A stretch of 64,000 nucleotides of DNA from Rhodobacterales bacterium 32-67-9 (GTDB lineage Bacteria > Pseudomonadota > Alphaproteobacteria > Rhodobacterales > Rhodobacteraceae), in contig NCEA01000004.1 in NCBI GenBank assembly GCA_002280515.1, positions 1 to 64,000 of the forward strand, read 5' to 3'. The notes beneath the pieces are model-generated. The model saw only the letters and a program-made list of their open reading frames with translations, was not told the origin of the DNA and searched no databases. Numbering within the stretch: position 1 is the stretch's first letter; each line of letters opens with the position of its first letter. Position numbers and translations under genes: made by a program. Positions 35,871 through 44,620 of this stretch are shown piece by piece.

Positions 35871-36932
35871 TCAATCGTCGTGCAGGGCCGCCGCGGCAAG
35901 GTCATACACTTTCCGCATCAGCGTCGGCAGGTCAGAGGGACGGAAGTCCCCGGGCGCGAGGAACTGGCCGGCGCCGGCCGCTGTGGCGTCGGGCAGCCGC
36001 GCGGTCATGACCGAAAGCCGCAGGTGGAAATGGGTGAAGGTGTGGCGGACCTCGCCCGGCGCGCTTCTCCAGTCGGCGGGCATCGGCGGCGCGGGCGCCG
36101 GCTCCGCCTCGGCCCAGCCGGTACCGGGCCAGCCGAGCATGCCGCCGAGCAGCACACTCTCCGGCCGGCGCTCGACGAGGACCGCGCCATCGTCGCGCTG
36201 CCCGACATAGGCGATGCCGTGCCGGATGGGCTTGGCCTTCTTCGGGGTCTTGCGGGGCAGGCCTGTAGCGATGCCTTCCCGCTCCGCCTTGCAGGCGGGG
36301 CGCAGCGGGCAGATGCCGCAGGCGGGGGATTTTGGGGTGCAGATCGTGGCGCCGAGATCCATCATCGCCTGCGCGTGATCGCCGGGCCGGTCGGCCGGCG
36401 TCAGCCGCGCGGCGAGCGCAGTCAGATCCGGCTTGGCTGCCGGCAACGGCGTTTCCACGGCGAAGAGCCGGGCAATGACACGTTCGACATTGCCGTCTAC
36501 CACCGCCGCCGGCTCGTCATGGGCGATGGCCGCGATCGCTGCCGCCGTATAGGGGCCGATGCCGGGCAGCAGCAGCAGCCCGTCGCGGCTTTCCGGGAAC
36601 TGGCCGCCGTGGTCGCCTGCCACCACGCGGGCGCATTTGAGGAGGTTTCGGGCACGGGCGTAGTAACCAAGCCCCGCCCATTCGGCCATCACATCCCCGT
36701 CTTCCGCCGCAGCCAGCGCCGCGACGTCGGGCCAGCGTTCGGTGAAACGGCGGAAATAGTCGCGGACGGCGGCGACGGTCGTCTGTTGCAACATGATCTC
36801 CGACAGCCAGACCCGATAGGGGTCGGGCCTGACACCCGCACGCCGCTCCTCCGGCCCGACGCGCCAGGGCAGGGCCCGGGCGTGCCGGTCGTACCAGTCG
36901 AGCAGCGCCCTGCCGATTTCCTCGTCACGCAA
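35871..36932 (-). CDS. mutY: A/G-specific adenine DNA glycosylase MutY
   Basis: MutY removes adenine mispaired with 8-oxoguanine. The 353-residue enzyme has the HhH-GPD core with WLSEIMLQQTTVAAV, the helix-hairpin-helix LLPGIGPYTAAAIAAIA, and the catalytic Asp in AAVVDGNVERVIAR. The four Cys of the 4Fe-4S cluster are in CTPKSPACGICPLRPAC (C-x6-C-x2-C-x5-C). A C-terminal NUDIX-like 8-oxoG recognition domain follows (VLLGGMLGWPGTGW, HTFTHFHLRLSV). It diverges from dciA over 84 bp. Confidence 0.96.
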   Translation of the reverse strand: MRDEEIGRALLDWYDRHARALPWRVGPEERRAGVRPDPYRVWLSEIMLQQTTVAAVRDYFRRFTERWPDVAALAAAEDGDVMAEWAGLGYYARARNLLKCARVVAGDHGGQFPESRDGLLLLPGIGPYTAAAIAAIAHDEPAAVVDGNVERVIARLFAVETPLPAAKPDLTALAARLTPADRPGDHAQAMMDLGATICTPKSPACGICPLRPACKAEREGIATGLPRKTPKKAKPIRHGIAYVGQRDDGAVLVERRPESVLLGGMLGWPGTGWAEAEPAPAPPMPADWRSAPGEVRHTFTHFHLRLSVMTARLPDATAAGAGQFLAPGDFRPSDLPTLMRKVYDLAAAALHDD

Positions 36933-37016
36933 TCTTTATGTCCCCGTTTCCCTCAATCCGGTGGGCAAGACCCTGCCGCCCGCATAAGATAGAGCCTGAT
37001 ACGGGAAAGGACAGGG

Positions 37017-37544
37017 ATGAGCGTCACGTCCTCTGAACCGAAGCGCCGCCGCCGCGGGTTCGAGCCTGCAGCGGGCCTTCTGAAGGATCGCATCCGCGAA
37101 GCGGGCGAATCGCGCGGCTTCGCCGTGACCCGGCTGCTGACCCATTGGGCAGAGGTCGTGGGCGAGGAGGTCGCCGCGATGGCCCGTCCGGTAAAGGTCG
37201 GCTATGGCCGGGAAGGCTTCGGGGCGACGCTGACACTCCTGACCACGGGGGCGGCGGCGCCGATCCTCCAGATGCAATTGCCGAAGATCCGCGAGAAGGT
37301 GAACGCCTGCTACGGGTACAACGCGATCTCGCGGGTGGTAGTCACCCAGACCGCGCCGGTGGGATTCGCCGAAGGGCAGGTGGCCTTTGATCCGGCCCCG
37401 CGCCCGGCTCCGCCACCGCCCGACCCTGCGATCCTTCGGCAATCCGCCGCCCTCTCGGGCGAGGTGCGCGACGAAGCGCTGCGGCTGGCGCTTGAAGCTT
37501 TGGGCGAAAAGGTCTTATCTCGCCCCCGACTGAAGAAAGGCTGA
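37017..37544 (+). CDS. dciA: DciA-type DUF721 protein (helicase loader)
   Basis: The 175-residue protein has an N-terminal DUF721 domain (LLTHWAEVVGEEVAAMARPVKVGYG ... LTLLTTGAAAPILQMQLPKIREKVNACYGYNAISRVVV). In bacteria without DnaC or DnaI this family (DciA) interacts with the DnaB replicative helicase. A Pro-rich segment (RPAPPPPDP) links it to a short helical tail. It lies 4 bp before the dsbA-like gene and diverges from mutY. Confidence 0.8.
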   Translation: MSVTSSEPKRRRRGFEPAAGLLKDRIREAGESRGFAVTRLLTHWAEVVGEEVAAMARPVKVGYGREGFGATLTLLTTGAAAPILQMQLPKIREKVNACYGYNAISRVVVTQTAPVGFAEGQVAFDPAPRPAPPPPDPAILRQSAALSGEVRDEALRLALEALGEKVLSRPRLKKG

Positions 37545-37548
37545 CCTC

Positions 37549-38220
37549 ATGTCCAAGACATTCCTCTTTGCCGGCGCGGTGGCGCTGGCCGCTGCCGGCG
37601 GCGCGTTCTGGATGAGCCGCAGCGGCACCGCCCTGCCGCCGTCGCTTTCCACTGCGGCCGTGGCACAGGAAACAACCGCAGCGTCCGAGGCGGCGGCGAT
37701 CCCCGACATGGTGCTTGGCCAGGCCGAGGCGCCGGTCGAGGTGATCGAATATGCCTCGTTCACCTGCCCGCACTGCGCGAACTTTCACGACACGGTACTC
37801 GGCAAGCTCAAGGCCGACTATATCGAGACCGGCAAGATCCGCTTCGTCTACCGCGAGGTCTATTTCGACAAGTTCGGCCTTTGGGCCGCGATGGTGGCGC
37901 GCTGCGGCGGTCCGGAGAAGTATTTCCCGATTTCCGACATGATCTACGAAACGCAGAAGGACTGGCTTGCCCCCGGCGAGGCGGCGGGCATCGCCGACAA
38001 CCTGCGCAAGATCGGGCTGAAGGCCGGGCTGGGCGCCGATCAGGTCGATGCCTGCATGAAGGACAACGATGCGGCCAAGGCGATGGTCGCGACCTATCAG
38101 GCCAACGCGACGAAGGACGAGATCAACTCCACCCCCTCCTTCGTCATCGACGGGGAGAAGTATTCCAACATGTCTTACGAGGATTTCGCCAAGATCCTCG
38201 ACGAGAAACTGGCGAACTGA
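37549..38220 (+). CDS. DsbA-family thiol-disulfide protein (thioredoxin-fold)
   Basis: The 223-residue protein has an N-terminal hydrophobic segment (residues 4-20; signal peptide or membrane anchor) and a DsbA/DsbG-like thioredoxin domain from about 50. The redox site is CPHC at 73-76 in VIEYASFTCPHCANFHD. The cis-Pro is in STPSFVIDGEKYSN near the end. The inserted helical domain (AARCGG...AMVATYQANATKDEIN) is typical. It should act in the periplasm on disulfides of exported proteins. It follows dciA closely and precedes a CoA-transferase by 4 bp. Confidence 0.92.
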   Translation: MSKTFLFAGAVALAAAGGAFWMSRSGTALPPSLSTAAVAQETTAASEAAAIPDMVLGQAEAPVEVIEYASFTCPHCANFHDTVLGKLKADYIETGKIRFVYREVYFDKFGLWAAMVARCGGPEKYFPISDMIYETQKDWLAPGEAAGIADNLRKIGLKAGLGADQVDACMKDNDAAKAMVATYQANATKDEINSTPSFVIDGEKYSNMSYEDFAKILDEKLAN

Positions 38221-38224
38221 CCCG

Positions 38225-39370
38225 ATGACTCCGCTCGCCGGGCTGAAGGTCGTCGAACTGGCGCGGATTCTGGCTGGCCCCTGGGCCGGCCAAACCCTTG
38301 CCGACCTCGGGGCTGAGGTAATCAAGGTGGAAGCGCCCGAAGGCGATGACACCCGCCGCTGGGGGCCCCCGTTCATCGAGCGGCCCGGGCCGAATGGCGT
38401 CGACCGGTCGGCCGCTTATTTCCATGCGTGCAACCGGGGCAAGAAATCAGTGATCGCCGATTTCCGGACCGAGGATGGGCAGGCCGTGGTCCGCGACCTC
38501 GTCAAGGACGCCGATATCCTCATCGAGAATTTCAAGGTCGGGGGCCTCGCGAAATACGGGCTCGACTATCCGAGCCTTAGCAAGGTCAACCCGCGGCTCA
38601 TCTATTGCTCGATCACCGGGTTCGGGCAGGACGGTCCCTATGCCCATAGGGCGGGCTACGACTACATCATCCAGGGCATGTCCGGGCTGATGAGCGTGAC
38701 CGGCGAACCGGACGGCCAGCCGCAGAAGGTCGGCGTCGCGGTTACCGACATCTTCACTGGCGTCTACGCGGCGACCGCGATCCTCGCGGCCGTGCACCAG
38801 CGCGGCGTCACCGGCGAAGGGCAGCATATCGACATGGCGCTTTTCGACGTGGCGACGAGTGTCATGGCCAATCAGGCGATGAACTACCTCGCCTCGGGCA
38901 CGGCGCCGATGCGGATGGGCAACGCGCATCCGAACATCGTGCCCTATTCGGTTTTCGATTGCGCCGACGGCTGGATCATCATCGCGACCGGGAACGACGG
39001 GCAATACCGGCGGCTCTGCAAGGTGCTGGGGCTGGAGGCTTTGGCCGAGGCGCCGGACTACCTGACCAATGCCGACCGCATCGCCAATCGCGCCGCGCTG
39101 ACCGCGGCGATCACCGCGAAGACCGCCGGCTGGAAGAAGGCCGACCTGCTCGCGGCCTGCGAGGCCGAGGGCGTGCCGGCCGGCCCGATCAACGACATGG
39201 GCGAGGTCTTTGCCGACCCGCAGATCGTCGCGCGGGGCATGCGGGTCGAGCTTGACGGCGTGCCGGGGGTGCGGTCGCCCTTCACCTTCTCGGGCGCCGA
39301 TCTGGCTTTGACGCGACCGTCGCCCAAGCTTGGCGCGGATGGTGCCAGCGGTGGAGCCGCTAAGGGTTGA
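38225..39370 (+). CDS. CaiB/BaiF family III CoA-transferase
   Basis: The 381-residue enzyme has the family III fold: GLKVVELARILAGPWAGQTLADLGAEVIKVE at the N-terminus, DTRRWGPPF, then NRGKKSVIADFRTEDGQAVVRDLVKDADILIENFKVGGLAKYGLDY. The catalytic Asp is in GVAVTDIFTGVYAATAIL. These enzymes move CoA between carboxylic acids via an enzyme-aspartyl anhydride; the acyl pair here is unknown. It probably shares a transcript with the dsbA-like gene and converges on lpxK. Confidence 0.9.
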   Translation: MTPLAGLKVVELARILAGPWAGQTLADLGAEVIKVEAPEGDDTRRWGPPFIERPGPNGVDRSAAYFHACNRGKKSVIADFRTEDGQAVVRDLVKDADILIENFKVGGLAKYGLDYPSLSKVNPRLIYCSITGFGQDGPYAHRAGYDYIIQGMSGLMSVTGEPDGQPQKVGVAVTDIFTGVYAATAILAAVHQRGVTGEGQHIDMALFDVATSVMANQAMNYLASGTAPMRMGNAHPNIVPYSVFDCADGWIIIATGNDGQYRRLCKVLGLEALAEAPDYLTNADRIANRAALTAAITAKTAGWKKADLLAACEAEGVPAGPINDMGEVFADPQIVARGMRVELDGVPGVRSPFTFSGADLALTRPSPKLGADGASGGAAKG

Positions 39371-39377
39371 CCGGCAC

Positions 39378-39395
39378 GGTGGGTTTCAACCCACC
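39378..39395. repeat. Palindromic repeat copy 4 / bidirectional terminator
   Basis: GGTGGGTT-TC-AACCCACC, perfect 8-bp arms, in the 32-bp gap between convergent genes. It is related in form to copies at 34.1 and 34.5 kb and is placed to end both transcripts. Confidence 0.55.
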
Positions 39396-39402
39396 CTGCG
39401 CC

Positions 39403-40401
39403 TCAGATGCCGAGGGTGCCGAGGGCCGCGTCAAGCGCGGACCAATCCTCAAGATCCAGCCGTACCGGCACACTGAGCACGTTCGGACGAAACTCCTGCG
39501 GAAGCCGCACGGCATCCTTTTCGGTCGTCACGAGCTGGGCGCCGAGGCTGGCCGCCTCGCTTTCCAGCCGGTGCAGGATCGCCGGTGTCAGCGGCTGGTG
39601 ATCGTCAAGCGGCACGGCGCGCAGGATCTCGGCACCAAGATCGCGGAGGGTGACGAAGAACTTCTCCGGATGGCCGATACCGGCGAAGGCGAGAACCTTG
39701 AGGCCGGGCCAGTCCATGCCCGTCGGAAGCGGTGTGAGCGCGCCCTTTAGCCGGGGCAGCGTGACCGATGGCCCCCAGGACCGGGTGAATTCATCCTGCG
39801 CCTGGGCCAGGCCGACAGTGAGGAGGAAGTCGGCGCGGGCAAGGCCTGCCGCGACCGGTTCGCGCAAGGGGCCGGCGGGCAGGCAGCGGCCGTTGCCGAA
39901 GCCGCGCCCGGCATCGGCGACGACGATGGACAGATCCTTTTCCAGCGCCGGGTTCTGGAACCCGTCGTCGAGCAGGATCGCCTGCGCCCCTGCCGCCACG
40001 GCCGCTTGCGCCCCGGCGGCGCGGTCGCGGGCGATCCATGTCGGTGTGAACCCGGCGAGCAGGAGCGGTTCGTCGCCGACTTCGTCCGCCTCGTGCACGC
40101 GTTCGTCGACGCGGGCGGGGCCGGTCAGGGTTCCGCCATGGCCGCGGCTGACCACATGGGCGGTGATCCCGCGCGCGGCGAGGCGCTGCACGATGGCGAT
40201 CACCGCCGGGGTCTTGCCGGTGCCGCCCGCTTCGAGATTGCCGACGCAGATCACTGGAACGCCGACCCGCAATCCCGGCCCGGCGGCGACCCGCCGCGCC
40301 GTGGCGGCGGCGTAGAGCCAGCCGAGCGGGGCGAGCAGCCGGGCACGCCAAGCCGGCCGGTCGGGCTCCGTGTACCAGAAGTCCGGTGCGCGAAAAGCCA
40401 T
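39403..40401 (-). CDS. lpxK: Tetraacyldisaccharide 4'-kinase LpxK
   Basis: LpxK phosphorylates the 4' position of the lipid A precursor at the inner membrane. The 332-residue protein begins [13 protein letters not shown] and a membrane-associated helix, then P-loop [44 protein letters not shown] and [10 protein letters not shown], all family landmarks. Its ATG shares one base with the waaA stop (TGATG), so waaA-lpxK is a coupled lipid A/Kdo operon. Confidence 0.95.
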   Translation of the reverse strand: MAFRAPDFWYTEPDRPAWRARLLAPLGWLYAAATARRVAAGPGLRVGVPVICVGNLEAGGTGKTPAVIAIVQRLAARGITAHVVSRGHGGTLTGPARVDERVHEADEVGDEPLLLAGFTPTWIARDRAAGAQAAVAAGAQAILLDDGFQNPALEKDLSIVVADAGRGFGNGRCLPAGPLREPVAAGLARADFLLTVGLAQAQDEFTRSWGPSVTLPRLKGALTPLPTGMDWPGLKVLAFAGIGHPEKFFVTLRDLGAEILRAVPLDDHQPLTPAILHRLESEAASLGAQLVTTEKDAVRLPQEFRPNVLSVPVRLDLEDWSALDAALGTLGI

Positions 40402-41630
40402 CAGGCGGCCGCCTTGCCGGCCCCGGCGCGGAGCGTCGAGAGCACCACTTCGGCCACCCGTTCCGTCACCTCTGCGCCACCGGACGAGGCCGCCCAGGCA
40501 TTGTGGGCAAGCGTCGCGGCCTTGTCGGGGGCGATGAGGTCGGCGACCGCGTCGGCGAGTGCGGCCGGCGTCGGCACGAGCCGTGCCGCGCGTGCCTCGG
40601 TCAGCCGCGCATAGGCGTCGGGATAGGGGCCAGGATGCGGCCCGTGCAGGATCGCCGAGCCGAGCGCCGCCGGTTCGAACGGGCTGCGCCCGCCGCCGCC
40701 GGGCGCCAGAGTGCCGCCCATGAACGTCACCGGAGAGAGGCGATACCAGAGCCCAAGCTCGCTCTCGCCGTCGGCGACGAAGACCTGAACCTCGGGCTCC
40801 GGCTCTTCGTCGCGGGCCCGCAGGGCCGCCGTCCAGCCGTCCCGCGTGATGCGCTCGGCGATGCCGGGCCCGCGGGACGGATCGGCGGGCACCAGGATCA
40901 GGAGCATCCGGTGCGCAAGCCGCATCGCATGGGCATGGGCGGCGAGCACTGCCTCCTCCTCGGCCTCCGGGCAGGCGACGGCAAGCCAGACCGGGCGGGT
41001 CTGCAACAACTCGGCCAGGGCCGCCCGCTCGGCTTCGTTGCCCGAAAGCGGTTCGGTCGTTTCCTCGATCCGGCCGGCCACGTCGACGTGCAGCAACCGG
41101 CCACCGATGGCGTGGAGCCGGGCCGCGGTATCGGGGTCCTGCGCGAGGATGCGGTCGAACCGGGCGAGGAGCGACCCGGCCATGCCGCGCCGCCAGCGCC
41201 AGTGCGCGGCGGCTCCCGGCGTCAGCCTGATATCCGCGAGGACGAGCGGAATCCGCCGCTCATGTACCTCGGCGATCAGCGCCGGCGGCAGGCTCGACCC
41301 GGCGAGTAGGAGGAGGTCGGGCCGCCAGTGGTCAAGGAAGGGCCGCAGGACTGGCAACCGGTCCGGCGGCAGGACATCCGTGAGCGTCCCTGCCGGAAAC
41401 CCGCCGGCATTCGGAGCCTGGGTGTCTTCGGACGTGATCAGGAACCGCAGGTCGGGCCGTTCCCGTACAAGCTGACGGGACAGTTGGGCGAGGCTGCGAA
41501 GCACGGCGCCCTGGCCGAGATGGAGCCAGACGAGTACGCCGTCGCCCCGGTCCGCACGGGGCGGCAACGGCCCGGGACCGCCCCGCGCGGCGGCCATGAG
41601 ATAAAGCGCGAGGGCAAGCGACCGTCCCAT
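40401..41630 (-). CDS. waaA: Kdo transferase WaaA (KdtA)
   Basis: WaaA transfers Kdo from CMP-Kdo to lipid A precursor at the inner membrane. The 409-residue GT30-type enzyme has a short N-terminal segment with [16 protein letters not shown], the conserved [27 protein letters not shown], a C-terminal Rossmann with [18 protein letters not shown] and the acceptor/donor region [32 protein letters not shown]. The classical HGASVGE box of WaaA reads [11 protein letters not shown] here, which is divergent. It is followed by lpxK. Confidence 0.85.
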   Translation of the reverse strand: MGRSLALALYLMAAARGGPGPLPPRADRGDGVLVWLHLGQGAVLRSLAQLSRQLVRERPDLRFLITSEDTQAPNAGGFPAGTLTDVLPPDRLPVLRPFLDHWRPDLLLLAGSSLPPALIAEVHERRIPLVLADIRLTPGAAAHWRWRRGMAGSLLARFDRILAQDPDTAARLHAIGGRLLHVDVAGRIEETTEPLSGNEAERAALAELLQTRPVWLAVACPEAEEEAVLAAHAHAMRLAHRMLLILVPADPSRGPGIAERITRDGWTAALRARDEEPEPEVQVFVADGESELGLWYRLSPVTFMGGTLAPGGGGRSPFEPAALGSAILHGPHPGPYPDAYARLTEARAARLVPTPAALADAVADLIAPDKAATLAHNAWAASSGGAEVTERVAEVVLSTLRAGAGKAAA

Positions 41631-41642
41631 CGCCGCTTCAGC

Positions 41643-41888
41643 TCAGGACCCGAGTTCCTCGGTCGGGCCCGCTTCGGTATCCTCGTCCCTCAGCCGGTGG
41701 ATATGGGCGATGAAGTAGCGGGTATGAGCGTCGTCGACGGTGCGCTGGGCCTCGGACTTCCAGGCATCATAGGCGGATTCGTAATTGGGGAAGACACCGA
41801 CGACATGGATCTTCTCGGGGTCCTTGAAGACGGTCCGGGTCGGATCTGTCAACTCTCCGCCGAAGACGAGGTGAAGGCGTTGGGTCAT
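41643..41888 (-). CDS. DUF4170 protein
   Basis: The 81-residue soluble protein matches DUF4170: LHLVFGGELTDPTRTVFKDPEKIHVVGVFPNYESAYDAWKSEAQRTVDDAHTRYFIAHIHRL. Function is not known. In alphaproteobacteria it is usually placed directly before waaA and lpxK, as it is here (12-bp gap), which hints at a role near lipid A. Confidence 0.9.
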   Translation of the reverse strand: MTQRLHLVFGGELTDPTRTVFKDPEKIHVVGVFPNYESAYDAWKSEAQRTVDDAHTRYFIAHIHRLRDEDTEAGPTEELGS

Positions 41889-42057
41889 GGGGTACTCCGA
41901 GATGTGTCCGACGGTTCGGGTCCACCCTATGCGATGGGGCAGGGCGCCTCAAGGCGGCGCGGCCGGTTGGTGACCGCGAGGCACGATTGATGCGCGTCAA
42001 CGCGGCGATGGCGAAACCGTGCTTTTGTGTTCTCGTCGAAAGGAGGAAAGCAAGGTC

Positions 42058-43785
42058 ATGCCGAAATATGGGTCGAGCGGGCGATCGTGGTCTGTCTGGG
42101 TCGCGCTTGTCGCGGTTTCGGTGGCGTTCGTGCTGCGTCTTCACGATCTCGACCTGCGGACGATCAGCCATCCCGAGGTCTATGTGCCCGGCATTCCGCT
42201 GCCGACCGAAATTTCGGTGCCGCCGCCGCGCCTGACACTCCGCGAGGCGATCACGATGCATTTCCATGACGAGCCGCATCCGATGGGCTGGTATCTTGCG
42301 ATGTTCGGCTGGACCCAGATTGCCGGCGTTTCGGAATGGGCGCTGCGGTTCCCCAGCGCGGTCTTCGGCGCGGTCTCGGTCTGGGTTTCCTTCCTCGTCG
42401 GGCGGCGGGCATTCGGGCCGGCAGCCGGGGCGCTTGCCGCGGTGCTGCTGGCGCTCCACGGTTTCCACCTCTTCTGGAGCCAGGTGGCGCGGATGTATGC
42501 GGCGGGCGCCTTTTGGGGACTTGTCTCGGCCGCGCTCCTCCTCGCCTTTGTCTATGGCGAGCGGTGGCGAGGCTGGATCGGCGCTTTCTATGTGGCAAGC
42601 CTTGTCGCCGGGGCGCAGACGATCGAACTGATGTGGCCTGTCATCGGCATGCAGATCCTCTGGGCCGGGCTGGTCCTGCCGAGCGCGGTGCCGTTTCGCC
42701 CGGCAGCGCTCTGGCGTCTGCCGTTCGCGGGGGTGCATCCGGCGATCCAGTTGCAGGCGGTGGCGTTGATGCTCTCGGCGCCCGAGCTTCTGCATTCGGC
42801 CTACCGGATGCGTCCGGGGGCGGTCGAGGAACAGGGGCTGACCTTCCTTGAAGAATATACGTCGTTCGGATTTCTCTTCGGACACGATGTCGCGGCCATC
42901 CCGACGCTCGCGATACCGGGCCCGGCGGCGGCGGTGCTTCTCGCGATTGCGGTCGGGACGCTGATCTTGGCGTTTCGGGTGCCGGCGGTGTGCCAGCGCC
43001 CGACGCCGGCGGCGGGCGATTTGCCCCGTTGGCTGCCGTTCGGCGCGGCTGCGAGCATGACCGTGCTGATGGTGTGGATGGCGCTCATCGCGCATCGCCG
43101 GACCGGAGCACTTCTGATCGTGAGTGCAGGGCCGGTTCTGGCCCTGGCGCTCCCCGTCGTGGTCCGCGCGGTGGAGGCGGGGCTGCGCCGTTGGTCAAGA
43201 TTCGAACCGTGGCGGCGCCAAGTCGCCGGACCGCGCCTTCTGGTCTGGCTGGTGGCCGTTGTGGCGCCCGTGATCCTTTTCGTTCTCTCCGCCAAGGTGG
43301 CGATTCTGGCGAGCCGCGCCTTTCTGGTCTTCGTGCCGTTTCTCGTCATTCTCGCCGCGGGATCGGTAACGGGGATCGCCCGGGTCTGGCCGCGCCGGGC
43401 GGCGGCGGTCGCGCTGGTCGCGCTCTTCGCCGCAAGTGTGCCCTACTCGTTCGAAAAGCCCGGCAGTCCGCGCGACTACAAGGCGCTGGTCGCGGGGATG
43501 CGGCCCCAGTTGCGGGCCGATGACCTCATCTTCGTCCTCGACAAACGGTGGGAGGAGGCGCCGCTCTACTACTACCTGCCGGATGCCCGCTACATCCACA
43601 TCGACTATCCCGCGGCCCTTCTGGCCGACCCCGGGGCGCGGGTCTGGCTGGTGACCTGGCCCTCGCCGTTTCGGCCGGTGATCGACGATGCCCGGAGGGA
43701 GGCGCTTGCCAGCTACGGAAAGGTCGGAGTGGTGACGGCACTGCGTGCCTCGGCCGAGCTGTTCCTGCCGCCGGCGGTGGAGTGA
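42058..43785 (+). CDS. GT39-like membrane glycosyltransferase
   Basis: The 575-residue protein is predicted to have a GT-C fold with about ten transmembrane helices. The early region has RLHDLDLRTISHPEVYVPG and HPMGWYLAMFGWTQIAGVSEWALRFPSAVFGAVSVW, typical of ArnT/GT39 proteins that use polyprenyl-phosphate sugars, followed by RMYAAGAFWGLVSAAL. The C-terminal part from about 480 is soluble (KALVAGMRPQLRADDLIFVLDKRWEEAPLYYYLPDA). AGGAGG sits 11 nt before ATG 42058. It lies against the strand of its neighbours, between cysQ and DUF4170; the acceptor is unknown but lipid A or an exopolysaccharide is likely. Confidence 0.78.
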   Translation: MPKYGSSGRSWSVWVALVAVSVAFVLRLHDLDLRTISHPEVYVPGIPLPTEISVPPPRLTLREAITMHFHDEPHPMGWYLAMFGWTQIAGVSEWALRFPSAVFGAVSVWVSFLVGRRAFGPAAGALAAVLLALHGFHLFWSQVARMYAAGAFWGLVSAALLLAFVYGERWRGWIGAFYVASLVAGAQTIELMWPVIGMQILWAGLVLPSAVPFRPAALWRLPFAGVHPAIQLQAVALMLSAPELLHSAYRMRPGAVEEQGLTFLEEYTSFGFLFGHDVAAIPTLAIPGPAAAVLLAIAVGTLILAFRVPAVCQRPTPAAGDLPRWLPFGAAASMTVLMVWMALIAHRRTGALLIVSAGPVLALALPVVVRAVEAGLRRWSRFEPWRRQVAGPRLLVWLVAVVAPVILFVLSAKVAILASRAFLVFVPFLVILAAGSVTGIARVWPRRAAAVALVALFAASVPYSFEKPGSPRDYKALVAGMRPQLRADDLIFVLDKRWEEAPLYYYLPDARYIHIDYPAALLADPGARVWLVTWPSPFRPVIDDARREALASYGKVGVVTALRASAELFLPPAVE

Positions 43786-43801
43786 GCGACGCGTCCGCCG
43801 G

Positions 43802-44620
43802 TCAGGCGCCGACGAGCGCGCCCTGAAGGTCGCGCCAGAGCGCCTCGGGCGCTGCGATGACGCCGGCGGCTTGCGGAACCGGCGTGTTGTAGGCGATGGC
43901 GCGGCCGGCGCGGTCGGTCACCCGCGCCCCTGCCTGCCGGGCGATGAGGTCGCCGGCGGCGATGTCCCATTCCCAGGTCGGGCGCAACGTCAGCATCGCG
44001 TCGAAGCGTCCCTCGGCGACAAGGCAGAGCCGCCAGGCGAGCGAGGCGCGGAATTCGCGCCGGAAAGGCGGTGGCGTGCCGTTCTTCCAATGCGCGGGCG
44101 CAAGGCTCGGTTTCGAGGTCAGGAGGGTCGCGCCGTCGGTTCGGGTGCGGGCCGAGGCGCGGATCGGTTGGCCGTTCAGCATCGCCACACCACCCTGCGT
44201 CGCGGCATAAAGCGCGTCCTTCATCGGCAGGTAGACGACGGCAGCGGTGATCGCACCCTCCTCGGCCACGGCGAGCGAATGGGCAAAGCTCGTATCGCCG
44301 TCGATGAAGGCGCGGGTTCCGTCGATCGGATCGACGATGAAGCTGCGCGACTGGCCGAGCCGGGCGGGGTCGTCCGGGGTTTCCTCCGACAGCCATCCGT
44401 AATCGGGCCGCGCGGAGCCAAGTTCCGCGTGCAGCATCGCGTTGACGGCAAGGTCGGCCTCGGTCACCGGGCCGGCGCCGCCGGGCTTGTCCCAGACCTC
44501 GGGCCGCTGGCGCCAGAACCGCCGGGCGATCTCTCCCGCCGCCTTGGCCGCCTCGGTCAGAAGCGCGAGGTCACGCGCCGGCAAGGGTGAGGCCTTCGAC
44601 CAGAAGCGAGGGCACGACAT
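43802..44620 (-). CDS. cysQ: 3'(2'),5'-bisphosphate nucleotidase CysQ / inositol monophosphatase family
   Basis: CysQ hydrolyses PAP to AMP, in sulfur assimilation. The 272-residue protein has the Mg-dependent phosphatase motifs WLSEETPDD, FIVDPIDGTRAFIDG (Asp-Pro-Ile-Asp-Gly-Thr) and the C-terminal WEWDIAAGDLIARQAGARVTD. The ATG at 44620 overlaps pmbA by 50 bp; a TTG at 44584 would give a more usual N-terminus, LPARDLALLTEAAKAAGEIA, so the start is uncertain. Order pmbA-cysQ is common in alphaproteobacteria. Confidence 0.85.
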   Translation of the reverse strand: MSCPRFWSKASPLPARDLALLTEAAKAAGEIARRFWRQRPEVWDKPGGAGPVTEADLAVNAMLHAELGSARPDYGWLSEETPDDPARLGQSRSFIVDPIDGTRAFIDGDTSFAHSLAVAEEGAITAAVVYLPMKDALYAATQGGVAMLNGQPIRASARTRTDGATLLTSKPSLAPAHWKNGTPPPFRREFRASLAWRLCLVAEGRFDAMLTLRPTWEWDIAAGDLIARQAGARVTDRAGRAIAYNTPVPQAAGVIAAPEALWRDLQGALVGA

